From contig CAKTWK010000013.1 of NCBI GenBank assembly GCA_934630735.1, positions 1 to 54,027 of the forward strand: a stretch of DNA of 54,027 bases, given 5' to 3'. The position numbers were made by a program, and so were the translations under genes. Within the stretch, counting starts at the first letter, position 1; each line of letters opens with the position of its first letter. Shown in pieces: positions 28,126 to 36,423 of the stretch. The notes beneath the pieces are model-generated. The model did no database searches, was not told where the DNA came from, and saw only the letters and a program-made list of their open reading frames with translations. The stretch is from an uncultured Collinsella sp. Lineage in GTDB: Bacteria; Actinomycetota; Coriobacteriia; Coriobacteriales; Coriobacteriaceae.

Positions 28126-28127
28126 AG

Positions 28128-28265
28128 ACCTTCTTCGTATGCCGCTTCATCAATTTATGTTCAGTCGCAAGCCTCTCCGATGTCGAGCGTACCACCGAAG
28201 ATGCCCTGCGACGGGAGCTGTTGGTCAATTGGGATGAACTGTTCACCGTTAAGCCGGCCGGCTAG
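28128..28265 (+). pseudogene. Possible gene remnant
   Basis: An open plus-strand frame without a plausible start ends at TAG 28263. Its last 31 residues (SLSDVERTTEDALRRELLVN and on) look coding-like in composition. It could be the tail of a deleted gene or chance. It runs into the convergent phospholipase gene end at 28262. Confidence 0.2.
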
Positions 28266-29110
28266 CAGCTAGCGATCAGGGGGACTGCGGGAACGTCAGA
28301 AGCAGCAACGCGAGCCGCAAATCCCGCCTCGGTTAGCTCGATGACCTCGGTAAATGTTGCATCGAAGAACTCCTCGGTTAGCAGGCGATACGGCGGATGA
28401 TCGGGCTCACCGGGGTTTTCGCGCACAATCTCGTGCATAACGCCAATGGTCTTGAGCACATACTCCTTATGGATGGGATACTGCCCAAAACGCGTCGCCG
28501 CAGTATACAGGCGATCGGTCGCGCGCGGAATCGAAACAATGCCGAGCGTCTTACCAAACCAGTCAAAGTCACCTTGCTTTTTAATGCGGAATTCCTCGCA
28601 CGGCTTGCCGCCGTGCGCCTCCAGGTACTGATTCACGCGCGTATTCCATACGGTATCGGCCACCAGATGCGACCAGACGCCCAGCGTTAAATCGAGCAAC
28701 GACTGCGCCACATCTTCGGACGCAAGCGAGAACTCACAGGCGCCGGGACCGACAACCGGCTCGACATCCCTGTAGCGCTGGGGATAGTGCACACGATTCA
28801 GTCGCTCGCGCTCCTCGATAATCGAGGTCGCCGCGGCCGGCGCACCGGTAGGAGAACTTTTAAGCAGCGGTGCCACATAGGTATCCCAGAACTCATGCTC
28901 ACGAGGCTTAGGGATAGGCTCGGGCTTTGCAAAGTGCGTAATGCGATACGGAATGGGGTCGGCGATACCGGGAACCATATAGCCCACAAAAATGTCCGGA
29001 ACCACGCAGCCAAACAAAAAGGCATTGCGGTCACGCACGCTATTGGCAAGCGCACTGGTGCGCTCCAGCAAACACTCCGTCTGAGCGATATGAATGTTCC
29101 AGCTTGGCAT
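28262..29110 (-). CDS. Zinc-dependent phospholipase C-like protein
   Basis: Member of the zinc-dependent PLC/S1-P1-like helical family (PF00882 type). The N-terminal MPSWNIHIAQTECLL gives the start of the zinc-binding helix bundle. FLFGCVVPDIFVGY and GVWSHLVADTVWNTRVNQYL carry the His/Asp ligand motif HLVAD. No signal peptide is visible, so a cytoplasmic metal-dependent hydrolase is more likely than a secreted toxin. ATG 29110 has GGGGGTGG upstream. It has 282 aa. The substrate is unknown. Confidence 0.75.
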   Translation of the reverse strand: MPSWNIHIAQTECLLERTSALANSVRDRNAFLFGCVVPDIFVGYMVPGIADPIPYRITHFAKPEPIPKPREHEFWDTYVAPLLKSSPTGAPAAATSIIEERERLNRVHYPQRYRDVEPVVGPGACEFSLASEDVAQSLLDLTLGVWSHLVADTVWNTRVNQYLEAHGGKPCEEFRIKKQGDFDWFGKTLGIVSIPRATDRLYTAATRFGQYPIHKEYVLKTIGVMHEIVRENPGEPDHPPYRLLTEEFFDATFTEVIELTEAGFAARVAASDVPAVPLIASC

Positions 29111-29190
29111 AGCCACCCCCATAAAAAACCTGGATAACTATACCATCACGGCAAAGCCGCGCGGGCGGCTACGCATCCTCTACGCAGCAA

Positions 29191-29982
29191 CTAGTCCGTA
29201 GCATCGCTTTCGGTTCCATACGACGGCACGGGCGCCTCGACCACATGGTGATATCGATCGATATAGATGGCACGGGCCCCCAGGCGGCGCACCAAATCTT
29301 GATGGTGCGTACTCATCAAAACCGTCTTACCGGCAGCAACGTAGGCCAGCAAAAAGTTGACCACAATGTCGCACGAGTCCTCATCGAGACCGTTGGTGGG
29401 CTCGTCGAGCACCAAGATATCGGGGTTCATCGACACGACCGCAGCCAGCGCCACGCGCTTCTTTTGCCCACCCGAAAGCTGATAGGGCGAGGCATCGACC
29501 AGGTCGGCAACTTGAAACAGTTCCGTGGCATCGCGCACGCGACGGTCGAGCTCGCCCGTCGGCAACCCCATCTGAGCCGGGCCAAAAGCGACTTCCTCGC
29601 CCACCGTGGCGCAGAACAGCTGAGCATCGGCGTTCTGGAACACAAAGCCCACGCGCTGATGGAACCGCTGAGCGGCCGCGGAATCCTTGAGATATGCCGC
29701 ATCGATCACGTGCCCGTCAAACAGGTATGTCCCTGCGTCCGCGAGTTCAAGGCCGTTAATAAGGCGCATAATCGTCGTCTTACCGCAGCCGTTGGGACCG
29801 AGTAGGGCAACGAGTTCACCACGATCGACCTGCAGCGAAACGCCGTCGACCACCGTATGCCCCGCATAGGAGAACACCACGTCGCGCAGCTCGATGAGCG
29901 GCGCGACCTCGGCGCCCGCACCGTTCGTGCCCGCCGCACTATTCATATCGATCGTCAAAACGTCGCCCTTCCCTATTTCCAT
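29191..29982 (-). CDS. cbiO: ECF transporter ATP-binding protein CbiO
   Basis: Energises uptake of cobalt or nickel by the Cbi-type ECF transporter. It shows Walker A GPNGCGKTT, Q-loop FVFQNADAQLF, signature LSGGQKKRV, Walker B ILVLDEPTNGLDE and switch His in STHHQDLVR. It is the last gene of cbiMQO and lies 22 bp after cbiQ. The start is uncertain: ATG 29982 is listed, but TTG 29958 has a better AAGGG site and ATG 29946 is also in frame. The domain proper begins about residue 20. Confidence 0.93.
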   Translation of the reverse strand: MEIGKGDVLTIDMNSAAGTNGAGAEVAPLIELRDVVFSYAGHTVVDGVSLQVDRGELVALLGPNGCGKTTIMRLINGLELADAGTYLFDGHVIDAAYLKDSAAAQRFHQRVGFVFQNADAQLFCATVGEEVAFGPAQMGLPTGELDRRVRDATELFQVADLVDASPYQLSGGQKKRVALAAVVSMNPDILVLDEPTNGLDEDSCDIVVNFLLAYVAAGKTVLMSTHHQDLVRRLGARAIYIDRYHHVVEAPVPSYGTESDATD

Positions 29983-30004
29983 CCCCAGCCAGAACCAGCA
30001 GCGC

Positions 30005-30841
30005 CTACAGCACGGCGCACAACACTGCCAGCAGCGCCACGCCGGCCGCATAGACCGCATCGCGCCAGCCAAACCCGGCGCGCGCGGGCGCCGGATACGC
30101 ACCGGCAAAGCCGCGGCAAAGCATAGCCTCGTCCATCGCGTGGCTGCATTCCATCGCCTTGATAAAGGTCATGCCCATGATACCCGCCAGCGAGTCGGTG
30201 CGCGAAAAACCCGCAGGTGCACGGCCAACGCTGCGCAGCATGACCGATTCGCACAGATCGTGCGCCGTTCGGCCCAGCACCTCGATGTGCTTGAGCGCCA
30301 TATCAAACGTAAAGATAACTTCGTCGGGTAAATGCAGCATCTTGAGCGCTGCCGACATGCGGCTCCAGGTGAGTGTCCACGAAACGCCCAGCACCAGCGA
30401 CACATTAATGAAGGTCTTGAGCGCAATCTTGAGCATGGCGCCCGCGGCAGAAGCGTCCAGCAGCAAGGCGGGCAGCGCCAGAACCACCGCGAGCCCCGCA
30501 GCGCCAAGCGCCGGCACAAAGGTTGCCCGCAGCCCGCGTACGGGGCGCACGGCAACGAGCACCAGCGCGATAGCCGCCATCAACATCAGATACAGCGGGC
30601 TTTGCGTCAGGCACACGCACAGAACGCAGACGAACATCCCCACCAGGCGCACCGGAGCCGAAACGCAAGAAAGGGCGCGGTCGATTATCGACCCGCCCTT
30701 GTGTGCGCCACCGCCCAGACGGACCCGCTCAAGCAGGCTCGCCAGGTGCAGGACATTCTTTTGCATCACACGATGTCGAGCCCCCGCGGGCTCGTAACGC
30801 TGCTCGACCGCAAGCCAGCTAGGCAGCTCGGCTATTGCCAT
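30005..30841 (-). CDS. cbiQ: ECF transporter transmembrane protein CbiQ
   Basis: Membrane T-component of the cobalt/nickel ECF transporter, with about five helices (LVGMFVCVLCVCLTQSPLYL, ALVLVAVRPVRGLRATFVPA and later segments). Two cytoplasmic coupling helices carry the Ala-Arg-Gly-type motif; here EAMLCRGFAGAYP is the second. ATG 30841 has AAGGAAGG upstream, and a GTG at 30847 is possible. It overlaps cbiM by 23 bp. It has 278 aa. Confidence 0.92.
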   Translation of the reverse strand: MAIAELPSWLAVEQRYEPAGARHRVMQKNVLHLASLLERVRLGGGAHKGGSIIDRALSCVSAPVRLVGMFVCVLCVCLTQSPLYLMLMAAIALVLVAVRPVRGLRATFVPALGAAGLAVVLALPALLLDASAAGAMLKIALKTFINVSLVLGVSWTLTWSRMSAALKMLHLPDEVIFTFDMALKHIEVLGRTAHDLCESVMLRSVGRAPAGFSRTDSLAGIMGMTFIKAMECSHAMDEAMLCRGFAGAYPAPARAGFGWRDAVYAAGVALLAVLCAVL

Positions 30842-31901
30842 GAGCACCGCCTTCCTTGACCGTCAGCGAGACCAGGCGGAATGCGATGGTGAGCACCGCC
30901 ACGCCAATCACGCCCGAAAGAATATACATCGCGGCCTGGCCGGCAAAGCCAAGGCCCTGTTCCTCGGAATAGGCCTGCAGGTAATCACCCGTGGGCAGCG
31001 CGTCGGCAAAGGTCGGGGTATCGAGACCGACCGAAGCCTGCAGGCTGTCGTCGCCAGCCTCCTGAACGGCAGTCGCGGCGCCCTCAGCGTCCCACTCGCC
31101 CCAGGCGTCACCGGTGGCAAGCAAGCCGAGCGGCGTAGCCACGACAAGCACGGCGACCAGAATGAGCGTGGGAATCAGGGAAGTCTTCTTGGCAGTACCA
31201 TCGGCGGCAAGCTGGCCATCGACGGCCTCGGGCCCGACGATAACGCTCGGCGCCGTCTTCTTGATAAAGCCGTAGATGGCGGCCGTCGCCACGCCCTCGA
31301 TCACGCCGGCAACCAGCATATGCGGAATCAACATGGCCGGAATAGCCACGGACAGCGGGAAGGGGCAGTAAAGCGGAGCGCCCGAGGCGTTGGTGAAGAG
31401 CATCGGCTGAATGCCAAACTCGATTGCCGCGCACAGGGCCGCCAGGCACAGGCCGACCCAGCCGCTCACGATGGCAGAAACCGAAGTGCCCCAGCTCTTG
31501 TCGTGCAGACGACTGTTGAGCGCACGGAACACGATAGCAGCGACAAACGGCAGCACAAAGGCCATGTTAAAGCAGTTGGCGCCAAAGGACAGAACGCCGC
31601 CGTCGCCAAACAGCAGAGCCTGCAGCGCGAGTGCAACCGAGACTGCTATGGCAGCAGCCTCGGGGCCCAGCAGCAGCGCGATGAGCGCGCCACCAACGGC
31701 GTGACCAGTGGTGCCACCGGGGAGCGGCACGTTGAACATCATGAGCAAGAAGGAGAACGCGGCGCAGATGCCCAGAAACGCCATATGCTCGCGATCGAGC
31801 GTGGCGCGTACCTTTTTGATGCAATGGACCCAAACGGGCACCATCGCCACCGCCATAACGGCATCGGTCTGCGGGGACAGATAATTATCGGGAATATGCA
31901 T
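30819..31901 (-). CDS. cbiM: Cobalt/nickel ECF substrate-binding protein CbiM fused to a CbiN-like tail
   Basis: A 360-aa membrane protein. The mature N-terminus MHIPDNYLSP is the metal-binding motif of CbiM/NikM, in which the amino group, His2 and a loop His chelate Co(II) or Ni(II). The CbiM core has about seven helices with PLPGGTTGHAVGGALIALLLG. The last about 110 residues add a helix, an exterior loop (GDAWGEWDAEGAATAVQEAG) and a final helix, the arrangement of CbiN/NikN fused in one chain. ATG 31901 has AGAGGG upstream. It is first in the operon, behind the promoter/palindrome at 31926-31991. Confidence 0.92.
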   Translation of the reverse strand: MHIPDNYLSPQTDAVMAVAMVPVWVHCIKKVRATLDREHMAFLGICAAFSFLLMMFNVPLPGGTTGHAVGGALIALLLGPEAAAIAVSVALALQALLFGDGGVLSFGANCFNMAFVLPFVAAIVFRALNSRLHDKSWGTSVSAIVSGWVGLCLAALCAAIEFGIQPMLFTNASGAPLYCPFPLSVAIPAMLIPHMLVAGVIEGVATAAIYGFIKKTAPSVIVGPEAVDGQLAADGTAKKTSLIPTLILVAVLVVATPLGLLATGDAWGEWDAEGAATAVQEAGDDSLQASVGLDTPTFADALPTGDYLQAYSEEQGLGFAGQAAMYILSGVIGVAVLTIAFRLVSLTVKEGGAHGNSRAA

Positions 31902-31925
31902 GAGCCCTCTCAATCAGAACGTTGC

Positions 31926-31991
31926 GTGTTACGTTTCCAACAATCCGTAACACCGACTCTGCATACTAACAAAAAGGCGCACCGCCCACAA
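31926..31991 (-). promoter_or_regulatory. Promoter and palindromic operator of cbiMQO
   Basis: On the minus strand TTGTGG (31986-31991), 17 bp, TAGTAT (31963-31968) form a promoter. Just downstream is a perfect palindrome GTGTTACG-N12-CGTAACAC (31926-31953), 25-52 bp before the cbiM start, so it overlaps the transcribed leader. The half-site spacing suits a dimeric or tetrameric metal repressor such as NikR-type, but the regulator is not identified. I looked for a cobalamin or NiCo riboswitch here and saw none. Confidence 0.55.
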
Positions 31992-32120
31992 CGCAGCACG
32001 CCCTTGCAATACGTACGTTATTAACCCAGGTCCACGCACCGTCCAATAAAGGCCCATGCACTCCCAACTTTCCGGTCACCCGGAAGAAGGTGCAGTCCGC
32101 TCGCAACAAGGTTAACGCAG

Positions 32121-32213
32121 GAACCCGCCCCCGAGAGGGGTTTTCTAAGGCAACATCCCGCAGCCGCAAAGCGGGGAGGACCTTGCCGTGAAAACCCCGC
32201 AGGGGGCGGGTTC
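32121..32213. repeat. Structured intergenic repeat, copy E2
   Basis: The outer arms GAACCCGCCCCC/GGGGGCGGGTTC and inner GGGGTTTT/AAAACCCC enclose the apex ATCCCGCAG, CGC-AAA-GCG and GAGGACC (32155-32182), the same apex as copy E1 at 23375-23462. It lies directly after pheT. The hairpin is long and the two copies have covarying arms, consistent with a selected RNA or DNA fold. Confidence 0.6.
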
Positions 32214-32226
32214 CGAACGGCAAAGA

Positions 32227-34680
32227 TTACGAGCGAACCTCGCCGTTTACGCCCTTGCACACCTTGGTGACGATCTTCTGGTGTGCCTTCTCGACCTCTT
32301 CGCTGGTAAGCGTGTGGTCGTCCGAGCGATACGTGAGCGCAAAGGCCATGGACTTCTTACCCTTGCCGATGCGGACCGGATCGCGGTAGACATCGAACAG
32401 GCGCACGCCCTCGAGCAGCTTGCCGCCGGCACTGGTAATGCGGCGCTCAAGATCCTCGCAGGTCACAGTGTTGTCGACCACAATGGCAAGGTCATGCTCA
32501 ACAGCCGGGTACTGCGAGAACTCGCGATAGTTCTCCTGGTTGCGGGCGCCCTTGATCAGCTTGTCCAAGTCGAGCTCAAAGGCAACGACGACCTCATCGA
32601 TGCCCATCGCCTCGCGCGCCTCGGGGTGAATCTCGCCGACCCAGCCCAGCACGGTTCCGCCGGACAGAACCTCGGCCGCACGACCCGGCTGCAAGAAAGC
32701 GTAGCCCTCGCCCTCGACGGGACGGAAGCGAACCTTCTCGATGCGCAGCTGGGCGAGCAGCTCCTCGACAATGCCCTTGCCAAAGAAGAAGCGCAGCTTG
32801 CGGTACTTCATGTTCCAGGACTGCTCGCTCCACTGGCCCGAGAGCACACCCGCCACGGACTTGGTCTCCTTGGGCAGGCTGGCGTTCTCGCGACCGTGGA
32901 ACAGGCTGCCGACCTCGTACAGGTGCACGTTGGGCGTGCCGTGAGCCTCGTTGTAGGCCACGGACTGCAGCAGGCCCGGAAGCAGCGAGCGGCGCATCTC
33001 GGTCTGCTCGGCAACCAGCGGGTTCATGAGCACCACGGGGCAACCGCGGCCCTCGGTGGACATACCGATCTTCTCCAGGTCGCCCGGGGCGGCAAAGCCA
33101 AAAGTCGTGGTCTCGTTGAGGCCGCAGGCGCGCAGGATCTCGCCGACCTTACGGGTGAGCTTCTGCTCGCGGGTCAGGCCGCCGATGTGGTTCTTGGCAG
33201 CCGGGATGGTCGCCGTCACGCGGCCCATGCCCCACAGGCGCAGGACCTCCTCGATCAGGTCGATCTCGCGCGGCAGGTCGGGACGGAAGCTCGGCGGGGT
33301 GACCATAAAGTCCTCGCCGTCGCGCTCGACGGTGCAGCCCAGGCGGGTGAGCGAGCGCTCGATAAAGTCGGGCTCGATGTCGGCACCGCAGATGGCGTGC
33401 ACACGGGCCAGGCGCAGCTTAATGCTGTCGATGGTCTTGGGCGCGGGGAAAACGTCGACATAGCCGGGAGCAACCTCGCCGCCGGCGATCTCCTCGATGA
33501 GCGCGCAGGTAACGTTGGCGACATCCACGCAGCCGGTCTCGTCAACCTGGCGCTCAAAGCGAATGGATGCGTCGGAGATCAGCGACAGGTCACGGCTGGT
33601 GTGCGAGGTGCGGCCGGCGTTGAAGCAGGCGCTCTCGACCATCACGTCGACGGTATCGTCCTCAATCTCGGAATCCATGCCACCCATAACGCCGGCCAGC
33701 GCCACAGGACGCTCGCCGTCGGTGATGAGGCCCATGCCGGCGTCGAGCACGCGCTCCTCGCCATCGAGCGTCGTGAACTTCTCATCCTGCTGGGCGGCGC
33801 GAACCACCACGCGACGGTGGCCATCGCGCTCGGCAAAGGTGTCGAGGTCAAAGGCGTGCAGTGGCTGGCCGGTGAGCATCATCACGTAGTTGGTGATGTC
33901 GACGATGTTGTTGTGCGGGCGCACGCCCAGGGCGTTGAGGCGTTTGACCATCCAGTCAGGCGACGGGCCGACCTTCACGTTGCGCACGATACGGGCAACG
34001 TAGCGGTCACACAGGCCCTCGTCGGCAATCTCGACCGAAAGCTCGTCGTCGGTCGCGCGGCCGGTCTCGATCTTGATGGCGGGCAGCTCAACGTGGAAAT
34101 CGCGGTCGAAAATGGCGCCGGTCTCGCGGGCCATGCCAATCATGGACAGGCAGTCGGGGCGGTTGGGCGTGATCTCGCAGTCGAGCACGGTGTCGCTCGA
34201 GCCCACATACTCGGCAAACGGCATGCCGCAGGGCGTATCCTCGGGCAGGATCATGATGCCGGAGTGGTCGCCGCCCAGGCCGAGCTCGCGTGCGGAGCAG
34301 TTCATGCCCATGGACACGACGCCGCGAAGCTTGCTCTTCTTGATCTTGACGTCGCCAGGCAGAACTGCGCCGATCATGGCCGTGACGATGTGGTCGCCGG
34401 CCTCGAAGTTCTGCGCACCGCAGACGATCTGCAGCGGAGCGGGATTGCCGTCAGCGTCGAGGTTCTTGTCACCCACGTCGACCGAGCACACATACATATG
34501 GTCGCTATCGGGGTGCGGGGTCTTGGTGAGCACCTTGGCAGTCACCACATGGTCGAAGGACTCGCCCACGGTGTCGATCGCCTCGACCTCGGTGCCGGTA
34601 CGGATATATTCGTCCGAAAGAGTCTTGGGATCCTCCGGAATATCGATCATGGTCTTGAGCCAGTCGTAAGAAACGCGCAT
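32227..34680 (-). CDS. pheT: Phenylalanyl-tRNA synthetase beta subunit
   Basis: Large subunit of the heterotetrameric PheRS. At 817 aa it shows the order of this subunit: an N-terminal OB-fold EMAP-type tRNA-binding domain, the B1/B5-type core (FDLDTFAERDGHR, GLITDGERPVALAGVMGG) and a C-terminal anticodon-recognition domain ending in the ferredoxin-like part. It is read 162 bp after pheS with a hairpin between. Expression should follow the T-box upstream of pheS. Confidence 0.97.
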   Translation of the reverse strand: MRVSYDWLKTMIDIPEDPKTLSDEYIRTGTEVEAIDTVGESFDHVVTAKVLTKTPHPDSDHMYVCSVDVGDKNLDADGNPAPLQIVCGAQNFEAGDHIVTAMIGAVLPGDVKIKKSKLRGVVSMGMNCSARELGLGGDHSGIMILPEDTPCGMPFAEYVGSSDTVLDCEITPNRPDCLSMIGMARETGAIFDRDFHVELPAIKIETGRATDDELSVEIADEGLCDRYVARIVRNVKVGPSPDWMVKRLNALGVRPHNNIVDITNYVMMLTGQPLHAFDLDTFAERDGHRRVVVRAAQQDEKFTTLDGEERVLDAGMGLITDGERPVALAGVMGGMDSEIEDDTVDVMVESACFNAGRTSHTSRDLSLISDASIRFERQVDETGCVDVANVTCALIEEIAGGEVAPGYVDVFPAPKTIDSIKLRLARVHAICGADIEPDFIERSLTRLGCTVERDGEDFMVTPPSFRPDLPREIDLIEEVLRLWGMGRVTATIPAAKNHIGGLTREQKLTRKVGEILRACGLNETTTFGFAAPGDLEKIGMSTEGRGCPVVLMNPLVAEQTEMRRSLLPGLLQSVAYNEAHGTPNVHLYEVGSLFHGRENASLPKETKSVAGVLSGQWSEQSWNMKYRKLRFFFGKGIVEELLAQLRIEKVRFRPVEGEGYAFLQPGRAAEVLSGGTVLGWVGEIHPEAREAMGIDEVVVAFELDLDKLIKGARNQENYREFSQYPAVEHDLAIVVDNTVTCEDLERRITSAGGKLLEGVRLFDVYRDPVRIGKGKKSMAFALTYRSDDHTLTSEEVEKAHQKIVTKVCKGVNGEVRS

Positions 34681-34749
34681 ATAGCTCTCCTAGTTCTTAA
34701 TCTCCGCATAGGGAGGGGTATCAAATGAAGACGTTCGCCTTAGGGTTGT

Positions 34750-34836
34750 CCAGGTGCCCCAGGTTGGCGTGAAAGAGGAGCGACGCGTACTAAAGGTACG
34801 CGAGCGACGGTTTGAACGCCAAGATGGGGTGCCTGG
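34750..34836. repeat. Imperfect palindrome between pheS and pheT
   Basis: Arms of 21 bp (34750-34770 and 34816-34836, about 17 matches) enclose a second stem GCGTAC/GTACGC around TAAAG near 34786-34801. The 87-bp element would form a stable RNA hairpin in the pheST transcript. It could be a processing or translation-coupling stem or a dispersed repeat. Confidence 0.55.
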
Positions 34837-34842
34837 GCAAGC

Positions 34843-35919
34843 CTAAAATTGGTTCAGGAAGCGCATATCGCCAGTCATGAGCGTTCTGAGGTCGGGCAGG
34901 TCGTAGCGCAGGGCCGCGACGCGTTCGGCGCCAATGCCAAAGGCGAAGCCGGTATACTTCTCGGGGTCGATGCCGCAGTTGATAAGAACGTTGGGGTCGA
35001 CCATGCCGCAGCCCAGGATCTCGATCCAGCCGCTGTGCTTGCAGAAGTTGCAACCCTTGCCGCCGCAGACGTGGCAGCTCACGTCCACCTCGCAGCTGGG
35101 CTCGGTGAAGGGGAAGAAGTGCGGGCGGTAGCGCGTCTTACGGTCCTCGCCAAACATGCACTTAACAAAGTAGTCGAGCGTGCCCTTCAGGTCGCCAAAG
35201 GTGATACCCTCGTCGACGACCAAGCCCTCGATCTGGTTGAACTGCGGCAGGTGGCAAGCGTCGGCCGTATCGGGACGGTAGACGGTGCCCGGGCAGATCA
35301 TGTAGATGGGCGGCTTCTGTGACTCCATGGTGTGGATCTGCACGCCCGAGGTCTGGGTGCGCAGCAGCACGTCGGACTCGCCGTGGGCGTGAGCCTCGGG
35401 ATGCGCGACGCTGCCGGGATTGTTGTCGACCACATAGAACGTGTCGCGGGCCGAGCGGCTCGGGTGATCCATGGGGGCGTTGAGCGCAGTGAAGTTGTAG
35501 TAGGAGGTGTCGACCATGGGGCCGGACTCGACGGTGTAGCCGATGCCGCAGAAGATGTCCTCGGCCTCCTCGATGATCTGCTTGATCAGGTGCTGGTGAC
35601 CGATCTGCGGACGGATGCCCGGCAGTGTGATGTCGACGGCCTCGTGCTCCAGTGCGTGCTTGAGGGCGGCGGCCTTCATCTCGGTGTTGCGCTCGTCGAG
35701 CATGCCCTCGATCAGCTGGCGCATCTCGTTGGCGCGCTTACCCATCACGGGACGATCCTCGGGGGCGAGCTTGCCCATCATGCGCATCAGGCCGGTAATG
35801 CGACCCTTGCGGCCGAGCAGCTCAACGCGCGCAGCCTCGAGCTTGGCGGCGTCGTCGGCGCCTGCGACGAGCTCCTTGGCCTCTTCCTCGAGTTTGACCA
35901 GATCATCAATCAGACTCAT
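34843..35919 (-). CDS. pheS: Phenylalanyl-tRNA synthetase alpha subunit
   Basis: Catalytic alpha subunit of PheRS (class II). It has an N-terminal coiled region (MSLIDDLVKLEEEAKELVAG), core motif 1 near DITLPG, and motif 2 and 3 elements including FNQIEGLVVDEG and GFAFGIGAERVAAL. It has 358 aa. ATG 35919 follows AAAGGGAAG; an upstream in-frame extension to 36102 runs into the T-box terminator and is not real. It is read from the T-box-controlled promoter with pheT. Confidence 0.97.
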   Translation of the reverse strand: MSLIDDLVKLEEEAKELVAGADDAAKLEAARVELLGRKGRITGLMRMMGKLAPEDRPVMGKRANEMRQLIEGMLDERNTEMKAAALKHALEHEAVDITLPGIRPQIGHQHLIKQIIEEAEDIFCGIGYTVESGPMVDTSYYNFTALNAPMDHPSRSARDTFYVVDNNPGSVAHPEAHAHGESDVLLRTQTSGVQIHTMESQKPPIYMICPGTVYRPDTADACHLPQFNQIEGLVVDEGITFGDLKGTLDYFVKCMFGEDRKTRYRPHFFPFTEPSCEVDVSCHVCGGKGCNFCKHSGWIEILGCGMVDPNVLINCGIDPEKYTGFAFGIGAERVAALRYDLPDLRTLMTGDMRFLNQF

Positions 35920-36004
35920 GTCTTCCCTTTCGTCTCTCGCGCTCCCCGCTCGCCGGGACGACTGCCGCCGCCCAGCGTTGCGAAAACGCGGCCCGGTTCG
36001 GTAA

Positions 36005-36280
36005 CAAAAAACCGCCCTCGGGCATGTGCATTGCCCAAGGACGGTTGAATTCCGCGGTACCACCTTGTTTGACCTGGCGGATGTCTGGCCCGCCGTGCCC
36101 ACTCTGCGCCCCTTATCGCGAGGCTCACGGCTTCCCTACTGGGGCTTCGCCGCCGCTAGCCGCGCGCCCGTTGAGGTCGCTGCTCGGGAGTGAACGCTTG
36201 GCCCTTGCCACCGCAGGAAGGCTTGCAGCCCATGACCTTCCCTCTCTTGCCGGCGACGCGGCGGGCAAAACCCTCTCCGT
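36005..36280 (-). promoter_or_regulatory. T-box leader of pheST
   Basis: On the minus strand the conserved T-box GGTGGTACCGCGGA lies at 36051-36064. It is followed by a terminator stem ACCGTCCTTGGGC/GCCCGAGGGCGGT with a T run (36006-36046). Long stem-I-type pairing lies upstream to about 36280. Uncharged tRNA-Phe should bind it and favour the antiterminator. The expected specifier is TTC, and candidate triplets are present near 36195 and 36215, but I could not fix the specifier loop. Confidence 0.9.
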
Positions 36281-36423
36281 CAACGCATTGGGCTATAGGA
36301 TAACACATTCTGCGAGCATATCGCCGCGTTCCGTTTTGTTCGCACTGGGTACAAGGCGGGTAGCTGTGCAAACTGGCCGCACGCCCACCCGTGGCGTCCG
36401 GTCTGCGAGATCAAGGATACGGT

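Noticed and set aside
31902..32226. Cobalamin or NiCo riboswitch upstream of cbiMQO
   Set aside because: Conserved riboswitch blocks were not seen; a promoter plus palindrome explains the leader better.
32188..34728. 846-codon plus-strand frame opposite pheT
   Set aside because: pheT is unmistakable on the minus strand; the opposite frame has Leu/Val/Gly/Ala-rich shadow composition.
35920..36102. N-terminal extension of pheS
   Set aside because: It would translate the T-box terminator; the real start has a ribosome site and begins with MSLIDDL.
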